From Candidatus Aminicenantota bacterium (GTDB taxonomy: Bacteria > Acidobacteriota > Aminicenantia > Aminicenantales > Aminicenantaceae): a stretch of 19,390 nucleotides of DNA. Below, piece after piece: positions 6,401-13,733 of this stretch. Position 1 is the first letter of the stretch. Every line of letters begins with the position of its first letter. A model generated the notes under the pieces. The model was not told the origin of the DNA. It searched no databases and saw nothing but the letters and a program-made list of their open reading frames with translations. Where the stretch lies: positions 1 to 19,390 of the forward strand of contig JAUXEH010000012.1 in NCBI GenBank assembly GCA_030620655.1. Direction: 5' to 3'. The position numbers and the translations under genes are program-made.

Positions 6401-6429
6401 GGGACAGCCGAAATTGTGTTACATATGAT
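6401..6429 (+). promoter_or_regulatory. Candidate promoter of the NSS transporter operon
   Basis: GGGACA (6401-6406, 4/6) and TATGAT (6424-6429, 5/6) are separated by 17 bp, about 45 bp ahead of the transporter start and divergent from the purC-operon promoter. The -35 is weak, so this is a moderate call. Confidence 0.45.
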
Positions 6430-6473
6430 GGAAATATTGAGAATATCGGGAACGCACGCATCGACAGGAGCGC

Positions 6474-7856
6474 ATGATGGCCAACGGTGAATCGAGCCAG
6501 AGAGGAAACTGGAGTTCCAAGGTTGCCTTTATCCTTGCCGCCTCCGGGTCTGCCATCGGGCTGGGCAGCATCTGGCGTTTCCCCCTGTTCGTGGGGCTGA
6601 ACGGAGGGGCGGCCTTTGTCTTCACGTATATCGCCGCGGTCTTTTTAATCGGGTTCACGGTCATGCTGGCGGAACTGACCATCGGCAGGCACACACAGAT
6701 GAGCCCTGTCCCCGCATTCAAACACATCAAACCCGGGACACCCTGGTCGCTGGTGGGATACCTGGGTGTTTTCTGCGGTGTGTTCATCCTTTCGTATTAT
6801 TCGGTCATCGCCGGCTGGGCGGCCGGCTATTTCTACAAGACCATCACCGGGGCTTTCCCCGGTCAGATCTCCTGGGAAGACTCCGCCTCCCTCTTCGCGC
6901 GGTTCGCCGCCGATCCCCTGCAGGTCCTGATCTGCCTGGCTGCCATCATCGCCCTGACGACCTATGTCATATCCAAGGGGGTCAAGAGCGGCATCGAGCG
7001 CTGGTCCAAAATCCTGATGCCGGTGCTCTTCGTGCTCATCATCATCCTGGCCGTGCGCGCCCTGAGCCTTCCCGGGGCAAAAAACGGGCTCCTGTTCTAT
7101 CTCAAGCCCGATTTTTCGGATTTCAATCCCACCATCCTCTTCTTCGCCGTGGGGCAGGCTTTCTTCTCCTTGAGCCTGGGGATGGGCACCATGATGACCT
7201 ACGGCAGCTACATCTCCAAGCGCGAAAACCTGGTCTCCTCGGCCGGATGGGTGTGTTTCTCCACCACCCTGATCGCCATCCTGGCCGGGATCATCATCTT
7301 CCCCACCCTCTTCGACACGCTACAGTTGACGCCCGAGCAGTTCAAGCAGGAGTTCGTAGTCGACACCGGGCTCATGTTCCAGGTCTTCCCCATCATCATT
7401 TCCAAGATGCCGGGAGGCCACATCTTCGGCATCCTCTTCTTCGCCCTGCTCCTCATCGCCGCCCTGACCTCCACCATCTCGATGCTGGAGGTGCCCACGG
7501 CCTACCTGGTGGATCAGCGGCGCTGGAGCCGGCGCAAAGCCGCGGTCGCCATCGGAATCATGTCGTTCGCGCTGGGGGTCCCCTCCGCATTGTCCGCCGG
7601 AGGGGTGAAGTTTCTCACCAAATTCAACTATATGGGGAAGATGGATCTGATCTTCGGCAACATCCTTCTGGCGGTGGGCGGGCTCTTCATCTGCCTGTTC
7701 CTGGCCTATGCCTGGAAGATCCGCAACGCCCTCAAAGAGATCTCCCTGGGGTGCAAGACCTTCCGTCTGAGACCGCTGTGGGTCTTCAACGTCAGGTTCC
7801 TGGCACCGCTGGCCGTCATCCTGATCCTGATCTTCATCCGGGTCCTTACGGGTTGA
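6474..7856 (+). CDS. Neurotransmitter:sodium symporter (NSS) family transporter
   Basis: 460 aa, polytopic, with the first-helix signature G-L-G-S-I-W-R-F-P (30-38), N-G-G-A-A-F just after it and the G-Q-A-F-F-S-L-S-L-G motif of TM6 (227-236). This is a LeuT-fold secondary transporter of the bacterial tryptophan/tyrosine transporter group, expected to import an amino acid or amine with Na+ across the inner membrane. Na2-site residues look conserved (A329, T332, S333). Residues aligning with LeuT Na1 ligands are changed: N27 to S32, T254 to S232, N286 (often Asp in bacterial homologues) to T264. AGGAG at 6466-6470 sits three bases before the first ATG and six before the second (6477), so the second ATG is the likelier start. 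First gene of a five-gene plus-strand operon. Substrate unknown. Confidence 0.92.
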   Translation: MMANGESSQRGNWSSKVAFILAASGSAIGLGSIWRFPLFVGLNGGAAFVFTYIAAVFLIGFTVMLAELTIGRHTQMSPVPAFKHIKPGTPWSLVGYLGVFCGVFILSYYSVIAGWAAGYFYKTITGAFPGQISWEDSASLFARFAADPLQVLICLAAIIALTTYVISKGVKSGIERWSKILMPVLFVLIIILAVRALSLPGAKNGLLFYLKPDFSDFNPTILFFAVGQAFFSLSLGMGTMMTYGSYISKRENLVSSAGWVCFSTTLIAILAGIIIFPTLFDTLQLTPEQFKQEFVVDTGLMFQVFPIIISKMPGGHIFGILFFALLLIAALTSTISMLEVPTAYLVDQRRWSRRKAAVAIGIMSFALGVPSALSAGGVKFLTKFNYMGKMDLIFGNILLAVGGLFICLFLAYAWKIRNALKEISLGCKTFRLRPLWVFNVRFLAPLAVILILIFIRVLTG

Positions 7857-7887
7857 AACCCCGGATCGACCTGTTAAAGGCATGCCC

Positions 7888-8865
7888 ATGAGCGATAAAA
7901 AAGGCAGGAAGGACGTCTTAGTTTTCCTGCTCAAGCTGACAGTCAGCTTCGCGCTGCTGGCCTACATCATCCTCAGGAAAGCCTCAGTCCCGGATATACT
8001 GCGGGTCCTCCGCGGCGTGGACATATTCTGGATCCTGGCCTCGTTTTCACTCCATGCCCTGGGTGTCTGGATCAGCGCCGTGCGCTGGCGCATCCTCATC
8101 CTGGCCCAGGGCGATACTGTCCCCCTGGGATACCTGGTGAAATCCTACCTGGTGGGGACCTTCTTCAACAACTTCCTCCCCAGCCGCTTTGGCGGCGATG
8201 TCGTACGGATCTGGGACGGCTCCCGCTACTCCGGCTCTGTGCTGAGATCCTCGGCCGTGGTGCTGGTGGAACGGCTGACGGGTGTTATCATCCTGCTGCT
8301 GCTCGCGCTGACGGCTTCGCTCGTCCGGCTGGACATGGCCCGCGAGTTCCCCGTGATCTGGCTGGCCCTGGCCCTGGCGGCTGCGGGGCTGGCGGCCCTC
8401 TTCGGGTTCCTGACACCGTTCAGCGAGAAGCTTCTTCACCGCCTGCCCGAGTCAGGTTTCCTGGGCAGACTCAGCGGCAAGGCCCTGGAGTTCCGGGAGG
8501 CCGTGCTGGTGTACAGAAGCCGGAAAGGGGCCGTTCTTAAAGCCCTGTTCTGGGCGCTGCTGCTCCAGGTTAACGTGATCGTCCACTATTACCTGGCAGG
8601 GAAGGGATTTCACCTCGAAGTGCCCCTGCTGGATTATTTCATATTCATCCCGGTGGTCCTGCTGGTCCTGACCATCCCCATCACCATCGGCGGGCTGGGC
8701 GTACGGGAAGTCCTCTACACACAGATCCTGGGATACTACGCCATCCCCGCGTCGGCCGCCGTCGCCTTCTCCCTGATAGCCGACACAGCCTTCACCCTGG
8801 CCGTAGGTCTCCTCGGCGCCGTGGTTTACATCACGCGGAAAAAGCCCGGACAGGTGTGTCGCTGA
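7888..8865 (+). CDS. Flippase-like integral membrane protein (LPG synthase TM-region / UPF0104 family)
   Basis: 325 aa from the ATG at 7888, chosen because AAAGG ends seven bases before it; an ATG two codons earlier is only one base from that site. Multiple hydrophobic helices with the family marker G-T-F-F-N-N-F-L-P-S-R-F-G-G-D (90-104) and the late P-I-T-I-G-G-L-G-V-R-E motif (264-274). This is the membrane domain shared by MprF lysylphosphatidylglycerol synthases, AglD and other putative lipid or lipid-linked-glycan translocases; the catalytic aminoacyl-transferase domain of MprF is absent. It lies 31 bp after the transporter and 7 bp before the EnvC-like gene. Flipping of a lipid or glycolipid is a family-based guess. 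Confidence 0.88.
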   Translation: MSDKKGRKDVLVFLLKLTVSFALLAYIILRKASVPDILRVLRGVDIFWILASFSLHALGVWISAVRWRILILAQGDTVPLGYLVKSYLVGTFFNNFLPSRFGGDVVRIWDGSRYSGSVLRSSAVVLVERLTGVIILLLLALTASLVRLDMAREFPVIWLALALAAAGLAALFGFLTPFSEKLLHRLPESGFLGRLSGKALEFREAVLVYRSRKGAVLKALFWALLLQVNVIVHYYLAGKGFHLEVPLLDYFIFIPVVLLVLTIPITIGGLGVREVLYTQILGYYAIPASAAVAFSLIADTAFTLAVGLLGAVVYITRKKPGQVCR

Positions 8866-8872
8866 CCGGAAA

Positions 8873-10093
8873 ATGGTACAATTGCAGAAGCTCCAGATGC
8901 GGATGTTCAGCCTCAATCACAGATCCACCATGACGCGCCCCCTCCTCTGTCTGTCGCTGGCAATACTGTTCTTCTCTGTGGCCGTGCATCCCCGGCAGGA
9001 CCGGCAGACAGACGTGACGGATTACGAAAAACGCCTGAACAAGCTGGCGGCCGAGATCGAAATCCTGCAGGCCAACATCACACGGGAGAAGAAAAAAGAG
9101 TCATCGGTGCTGGCCCGCCTGGGGCGGCTGGGACTGGAAAAAAAGCTGATCCTGAATCAGATCGACATGTATAGCACGCAGCGGGAACGGGCGCTCCAGG
9201 AGATCGAAGACCTCAAGGTCGAGATCCCCCGGATGGAGGCTTCGCTGGAGAAGGAGCGGGAGGCGATCGAAAGGATCATAGTCACCCTGTACAAGTTCGG
9301 CCGGTACAATTATATAGAGCTCATGCTTCAGGCCGACAGTGTCGGCAGCCTGCTCTCCGAGAACAAAAACCTGGTGATCCTGGCAGAGGAGCAGGAGAAG
9401 GTCATTACCGACTACCTGACCCAGCTGGAGGAACTCAACACCGCACGTGAACGGCTCGAAAGCAAAAGGATCGAGTCCGGCCAGCTGCTGCAGAAAGCCC
9501 GCGAAAAACAGGGGGAGCTGGGGACCCAGGAAAAACGGAGCCGGGCCCTCATCAACGAGATCGACCAGAACATCAAGACCCACGAACAGGCGATCGCGGA
9601 AAAAACAGAGCGTGCCCGGCAGCTGCAGGATCTGATTAAAATGCTCCTGGACGACAAGATCGACCTGCCTTTTACCCTGACACCACTGGATGAACGCAAA
9701 GGTCGCCTTCCCTGGCCCATCCCGGCCCGACGGGTGGTGACCCGATTCGGTGTTGTGCGTCACCCCCGCTACAACACCACCACCCAGAACAACGGGATCG
9801 AGATCGTTCCCCAGAACAGCATGCTGGTGAAAGCCGTTCACCAGGGGATCGTGCGCTACGCGGACTATGCAGACGGCTATGGTTTCCTGATCATCATCGA
9901 CCACGGCCTGGCCTTCTACACGGTCTACGGACACTGTTCGGAATTTTTTGTCCAGAAGGGCCAGGTCGTGCAGGAAGGCGATCCCATAGCCCAGGTGGGA
10001 GACATCGGATCGATGCAGGGAACCACGCTCTATTTCGAGATCCGGCACTCGGCCAAGGCCCAGGATCCCTTGCAATGGCTCAGAAGAAGATGA
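8873..10093 (+). CDS. envC: EnvC-like murein hydrolase activator with degenerate LytM domain
   Basis: 406 aa. An N-terminal signal/anchor (hydrophobic about 23-38) is followed by a long coiled coil (about 48-262) and a C-terminal LytM/M23 domain (about 280-405). In active M23 peptidases the zinc ligands lie in H-x-G-x-D and H-L-H; here the equivalents are N306-N-G-I-E310 and T385-L-Y387, so zinc ligands are lost. E. coli EnvC is also degenerate and activates the amidases AmiA and AmiB under FtsEX control, so this is most likely an activator, not an enzyme. No ftsE/ftsX genes are in the window. The ATG at 8873 has a poor ribosome site (CCGGAAA); ATGs at 8897, 8903 or 8930 could also serve, the last giving a shorter signal peptide. 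Gene order envC / S41 / yibQ is common in diderms. Confidence 0.87.
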   Translation: MVQLQKLQMRMFSLNHRSTMTRPLLCLSLAILFFSVAVHPRQDRQTDVTDYEKRLNKLAAEIEILQANITREKKKESSVLARLGRLGLEKKLILNQIDMYSTQRERALQEIEDLKVEIPRMEASLEKEREAIERIIVTLYKFGRYNYIELMLQADSVGSLLSENKNLVILAEEQEKVITDYLTQLEELNTARERLESKRIESGQLLQKAREKQGELGTQEKRSRALINEIDQNIKTHEQAIAEKTERARQLQDLIKMLLDDKIDLPFTLTPLDERKGRLPWPIPARRVVTRFGVVRHPRYNTTTQNNGIEIVPQNSMLVKAVHQGIVRYADYADGYGFLIIIDHGLAFYTVYGHCSEFFVQKGQVVQEGDPIAQVGDIGSMQGTTLYFEIRHSAKAQDPLQWLRRR

Positions 10094-10115
10094 TACAATC
10101 TGTCCGGATCGACAC

Positions 10116-11258
10116 ATGGCAAAAAAGTACCTTCGATGGATCATCCCCCCCCTAGTCGTGGCGGTGGGTCTGTTCTTTTTCCTGGAAAAAGACTTCCTCC
10201 CCGGGGCCTCCCCCCAATCCCAGCCCAGTGAATCCCTCCGTCTGCTGGAAGTCGTCATGCGCCTGGTCCAGCAGGACTATGTGGAGGAGCCTGACCCGGT
10301 CAAGACCATGTCCGGCGCTTTCAAGGGGCTCGTGGATTCGCTCGATGTCCTCTCCAGCTACCTGGATGAGGAGGGCACGGCAAGGTTCCGGGAACGCGGC
10401 CGAACCGGCCGCCACGAGACAGGCCTCATCCTGTACAAACGCTACGGCTCCTTTCCCATGGTGATCGGCATCAAGGAGAATTCCCCGGCCGCCGAGAGTG
10501 GGCTCCAGCTGGGCGACCCGATCTATGCCATGGACGGCCTCTCCACCCTGGGATTCAGCATGCTGGAGGCCAACCTTCATCAAACGGCCGCAGCAGCGGA
10601 CCCGCTCAGAATCAGGACAACCCGGGACAACAAGAACCTGACCCTGGAGATCGAACACGCCCGGCTGCACGACGGGCCCTTCACCTTTGCCCGGGAACAG
10701 GGGCTCGGCGGCGTGCTGCAGGTCCATCTGTTCCACGCTCCCCTGGTGGACCGGCTCAAAGCAGAACTGGTCCCTCAGCTCCGGCAGGCAAACCGCCCCC
10801 TGGTCCTGGACCTCCGGAACTGCCATGAGGGCACCCTGGAGGAGGCCCTCGCATTCACCAATCTTTTCCTGCAAAAGGAGCAGATCGGGAGCCTGGAGAA
10901 AAGGGGTGGTCAGGAAGAGCCGCTTTCCTGCTCGGAAGCGGCCGTGCTTCCAGATCTGCCCCTCGTGGTCTGGACCAACCAGGCAACCATGGGCCCGGCG
11001 GAACTGGCGGCTTTCGTTCTCAACCAGAACAGGAGCGCCCGGGTCATCGGCCACAAGACGCTGGGACTGGCGGCTCAGCGGCGGTTCTTTCCCCTATCAG
11101 ACGGCAGCGGACTGGTACTGACCTCGGGTATCTTCCGTCCTGCCGGAGGGGGCGAGTTCTGGGAGAAGGGCATCACACCCGACGTGAAGCTCGAGACGGA
11201 TGAACAGGGCTATGCCGCCTACCTGGAACACACCCGCAAACTGATCGTTTCCCGATAA
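10116..11258 (+). CDS. S41 (Ctp)-family PDZ protein lacking the catalytic residues
   Basis: 380 aa: N-terminal membrane anchor (about 5-24), PDZ domain (about 100-180, G-I-K-E-N-S-P-A-A-E-S-G-L), then an S41 protease core (about 195-360). The family's core block aligns without gaps to E. coli Prc/Tsp around the active site, but the nucleophile Ser (S430 in Prc) is G293, the D441 position is Q304 and the catalytic Lys (K455) is L318; the oxyanion N-P-G-G loop reads C-H-E-G (236-239). It is therefore probably a pseudoprotease that binds peptide or partner proteins through PDZ and core surfaces. The reading frame is intact and sits between envC (22 bp away) and yibQ (3 bp), arguing for a selected, non-enzymatic role. 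No strong ribosome site before the ATG. Confidence 0.85.
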   Translation: MAKKYLRWIIPPLVVAVGLFFFLEKDFLPGASPQSQPSESLRLLEVVMRLVQQDYVEEPDPVKTMSGAFKGLVDSLDVLSSYLDEEGTARFRERGRTGRHETGLILYKRYGSFPMVIGIKENSPAAESGLQLGDPIYAMDGLSTLGFSMLEANLHQTAAAADPLRIRTTRDNKNLTLEIEHARLHDGPFTFAREQGLGGVLQVHLFHAPLVDRLKAELVPQLRQANRPLVLDLRNCHEGTLEEALAFTNLFLQKEQIGSLEKRGGQEEPLSCSEAAVLPDLPLVVWTNQATMGPAELAAFVLNQNRSARVIGHKTLGLAAQRRFFPLSDGSGLVLTSGIFRPAGGGEFWEKGITPDVKLETDEQGYAAYLEHTRKLIVSR

Positions 11259-11261
11259 CCT

Positions 11262-12413
11262 ATGCAAACGAGCCGCATTCGCTCTCTTTCGTTCGGCTTA
11301 TCTCTGCTGGCGCTGATGTGCGTCCTGGGGCTGGACTATATCCGCTCTCAACGGGGTGACGAGGCCTGGCTGTTCAGACCTCGAACGCCCGGCGCGGGGG
11401 AGGGCTGGACAGACCAAACGCCCGGAGAGCTGGTCCTGGCACAGATCCAAGCCGTGGGGGTGGCCTCTGACAAAGTGAGCCAATACCGCGACAGCGAAGG
11501 CATCCATCACATGATGCTGGAGCTGACACCGGACCAGTACGGGGACCTGGAGTCCCGGCTGGACAGGGAACTCCCCCGTGTCAGGGCCCAGGCGACAAAG
11601 AGCAGGCGCGGACAGGAGGGAGGCAAGGCCTACTATCTCTGGCAGATCGAGGACAGGAATAAACAGCTGCTCTCTCTGCTGATATCCTGCCGGACCGGAC
11701 CGGATCCCACAGGGGCGGCGTCCCGACCGGGGCAGACGCAGCCGGCCATGAATAAGGTGGCCATCATCATCGATGACATGGGCAACAGCCTGGAAGCCAT
11801 CGAGGAGGTCACCCGGCTCGGGCAGGCCATCACGGTGGCCATCCTGCCGTACAGCCGGCTGGCTCATGAAACCGCCACCATCGCCCGTCAGAACAACCTG
11901 GAGGTCATCCTCCATCTGCCTCTTGAATCCCTGTACAACTATTACGACAACAACCATACCCAGGGGATCATCCACTCCGGCATGGATGCGGACGAGATCA
12001 TCCGCGCCGTGGAGGAGAGTGTGGGACAGGTGCCGTATATCGACGGCGTGAATACCCACATGGGATCCAAGATCACTTCCGATCCCGTGCTCATCCGGAT
12101 CGTCCTGGAACAGCTCAAAAACCGCGGCCTCTATTTCATCGACAGCCGGACCACGGCCGAATCCGTGGCCTTCGATGAGGCCCAGAGGATGGGCATCCCC
12201 AGCGCCTTCCGCAACGTTTTCCTGGACAGCGAGATCGAGGAGGGCTTCATCCGCTCCCAGCTGATCCGCCTCTTCCGCCACGCCCAGCAGAACGGCAGCG
12301 CGGTGGGGATCTGCCATCCTTCCCCCGAGACGCTGAAGGTGCTGCGCGAAAACCTGCACCTGGTGGAGCGCTACGGGCTACAGACGGTCTTCGCTTCCGA
12401 AGTCGTGCATTAA
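11262..12413 (+). CDS. yibQ: YibQ-type divergent polysaccharide deacetylase
   Basis: 383 aa. An N-terminal hydrophobic anchor (about 9-24) and an unconserved spacer to about 160 precede a divergent polysaccharide deacetylase domain (DUF610). Visible motifs are I-I-I-D171-D172-M-G, L-H218-L-P, N-T-H266-M-G-S-K, Y-F-I-D294-S-R-T-T, R-N-V-F-L-D and a late H352-P-S-P-E-T-L. YibQ-family proteins are exported; substrate is not settled, but the fold suggests action on cell-wall or exported glycans. In E. coli yibQ follows envC, and here it ends the operon three bases after the S41-like gene. The domain's usual acidic and histidine positions look intact, unlike those of its S41 neighbour. Confidence 0.87.
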   Translation: MQTSRIRSLSFGLSLLALMCVLGLDYIRSQRGDEAWLFRPRTPGAGEGWTDQTPGELVLAQIQAVGVASDKVSQYRDSEGIHHMMLELTPDQYGDLESRLDRELPRVRAQATKSRRGQEGGKAYYLWQIEDRNKQLLSLLISCRTGPDPTGAASRPGQTQPAMNKVAIIIDDMGNSLEAIEEVTRLGQAITVAILPYSRLAHETATIARQNNLEVILHLPLESLYNYYDNNHTQGIIHSGMDADEIIRAVEESVGQVPYIDGVNTHMGSKITSDPVLIRIVLEQLKNRGLYFIDSRTTAESVAFDEAQRMGIPSAFRNVFLDSEIEEGFIRSQLIRLFRHAQQNGSAVGICHPSPETLKVLRENLHLVERYGLQTVFASEVVH

Positions 12414-12429
12414 ACATGTATGAAAGCCC

Positions 12430-12490
12430 GGTCTGTTTAATCCGGGCGCATGGGGAGGTGGGAGGGTCTTCCGCCCGGATTAAACAGACC
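12430..12490. repeat. 19-bp perfect inverted repeat with G-rich 23-base loop
   Basis: Arms GGTCTGTTTAATCCGGGCG (12430-12448) and its exact reverse complement (12472-12490) flank a 23-base loop rich in G (GGGGAGGTGGGAGGG core, 12452-12466). It starts 16 bases after the yibQ stop. No T-tract follows on either strand, so it is not a standard intrinsic terminator. A competing hairpin, GCCCGG (12426-12431) with CCGGGC (12442-12447) around a 10-base loop, would be mutually exclusive with the long stem. It may be a 3' stabiliser, an attenuator-like switch for the downstream lipoprotein gene, or a small palindromic element. Structure seen; function inferred. Confidence 0.9.
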
Positions 12491-12499
12491 TGGATTCCG

Positions 12500-12528
12500 C
12501 TGCCAAGCCGGGGAATATTTGCTATAAA
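12500..12528 (+). promoter_or_regulatory. Candidate extended -10 promoter of the lipoprotein-arginine decarboxylase pair
   Basis: TGC-TATAAA (12520-12528) is an extended -10 element; CTGCCA (12500-12505) is a 4/6 -35 at 17 bp. The leader to the ATG at 12584 would be about 50 bases. It starts just after the inverted repeat, whose right arm ends at 12490. Confidence 0.55.
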
Positions 12529-12583
12529 TCCGTGTATATCCTAATATTGGAGGTATCCCTACGACCTATGGAGGAGACTGCAG

Positions 12584-13153
12584 ATGAATACCATCAAGAA
12601 AGGCTCCACAGCCGGGTGGCTGTTGATGCTCCTGGCCGCATCCCTGTTCTGGACGACCGGCTGCTCCCGGGGCATGACCGAGGAAGAGCTGAAGGCCTCG
12701 GTGGAACTGGTGGATCTAGACACCCGCTGGGAGGAAAAATACTACCAGCCCTGGCCGCCCAAGCTGATCCTGGTCCCCGCCATCTCGTTCAAGATCAGGA
12801 ATATAGGGGAGAAGCCCCTCCAGTATGTCTACTGCAACGCGATCTTCAAGATGGAGGATGAAAACAAGAACCTCGGCGATAACTTCGTGGCCGGCATCGG
12901 CCGGCACGCCGTCAATCCGGGTGAGACCAGCGAGACCATATCGCTCCAGAGCTTTCAGGGGGTAGAAGGACAGAACCTGGCCCACTTCAACGACAATCCC
13001 GCCTGGAAGACGGCCGAGGCCAGGGTCTTCTTCAAATCCAAAGGTTCCCAGTTTGTTCTTGTGGGCGAGTACAAGATCTCCAAAAGGATCAACTTCACGG
13101 AGCCCGAGCCCGTGGGCATGGATCCCAAGCCCAAGGAAAAGGTCAAGAAGTGA
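12584..13153 (+). CDS. Lipoprotein of unknown function
   Basis: 189 aa. A signal peptide with K-K near the N-terminus, a hydrophobic core and T-T-G-C27 lipobox indicates export and lipidation at Cys27. The mature part (about 45-165) looks beta-rich, with spaced F-K-I-R-N-I-G and N-P-G-E-T-S-E segments resembling beta-sandwich domains such as FxLYD; I cannot name the family. The tail is short and lysine/proline rich (K-P-K-E-K-V-K-K). GGAGGAG sits seven bases before the ATG. It has its own promoter behind the inverted repeat and is followed four bases later by the arginine decarboxylase. A sensor, assembly or binding role at the envelope is possible but unproven. Confidence 0.85.
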   Translation: MNTIKKGSTAGWLLMLLAASLFWTTGCSRGMTEEELKASVELVDLDTRWEEKYYQPWPPKLILVPAISFKIRNIGEKPLQYVYCNAIFKMEDENKNLGDNFVAGIGRHAVNPGETSETISLQSFQGVEGQNLAHFNDNPAWKTAEARVFFKSKGSQFVLVGEYKISKRINFTEPEPVGMDPKPKEKVKK

Positions 13154-13157
13154 CGCC

Positions 13158-13709
13158 ATGAGCACCCCGGCACCCTCCCGGATCTTCCTGACCCGGGGGA
13201 TCGGACGGCACAAGGAGAAGCTGGCCAGCTTCGAGCTGGCCCTGCGGGATGCGGGGATATCCCCCTACAACCTGGTCAAGATATCGAGCATCTATCCCCC
13301 CCACTGCCGGTTGATCTCCCGCGAGGAAGGGCTGACGTATCTGAATCCCGGACAGATCCTGCATCTGGTGATGAGCGAATGCGCCACGGACGAGGCACAC
13401 CGCTGGATCGCGGCGGCCATCGGTGTCGCCCGTCCCAACACCCCGGACCACTACGGCTACCTCGCCGAGTACCACAGCTTCGGGCAGGACGCACACGAGG
13501 CCGGGCATCATGCCGAAGACCTGGCGGCATTCATGCTGGCCACGATCGTGGGGCAGGATTTCGACCTGAGCGAGATCTGGGAGGAGGAGAAGAACGTATA
13601 TCGGATCTCGGACACTCTGGAGGTGACCACCCAGAGTGTCACCCAGACCGGGCAGGGTGAGGCCGGCCTCTGGACCACGGCCCTGGCGGCCGCAGTGTGT
13701 ATCCTCTGA
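13158..13709 (+). CDS. Pyruvoyl-dependent arginine decarboxylase
   Basis: 183 aa from the ATG at 13158; the frame is open further upstream but that part overlaps the lipoprotein gene. The protein matches pyruvoyl-dependent arginine decarboxylase (PvlArgDC), which converts arginine to agmatine for polyamine synthesis. The K-I-S43-S44-I-Y-P-P motif carries the serine pair where the proenzyme cleaves itself, Ser44 becoming the pyruvoyl group. G-Y-L-A-E104-Y likely supplies the catalytic glutamate (E109 in the Methanocaldococcus enzyme), and the glycine/alanine-rich C-terminus (about 165-183) is typical. Start is four bases after the lipoprotein stop with no clear ribosome site, so coupled translation is likely. 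It ends 24 bp from the convergent surA-like gene. No agmatinase or other polyamine gene is in the window. Confidence 0.9.
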   Translation: MSTPAPSRIFLTRGIGRHKEKLASFELALRDAGISPYNLVKISSIYPPHCRLISREEGLTYLNPGQILHLVMSECATDEAHRWIAAAIGVARPNTPDHYGYLAEYHSFGQDAHEAGHHAEDLAAFMLATIVGQDFDLSEIWEEEKNVYRISDTLEVTTQSVTQTGQGEAGLWTTALAAAVCIL

Positions 13710-13733
13710 TCGCAGAAGGGCGGCCCTCTTGGT

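Noticed and set aside
12430..12490. Inverted repeat as an intrinsic terminator of the envC-yibQ operon
   Set aside because: Neither strand has a T-run after the stem (TGGATTCC on plus, CGGGCTTTCA on minus), so I list it as a repeat of unknown function.
13710..13733. Possible bidirectional terminator between the convergent arginine decarboxylase and surA-like genes
   Set aside because: The AGAAGGG-CGG-CCCTCTT stem has a mismatch and a wobble pair and no good T-tract on either strand; too weak to call.
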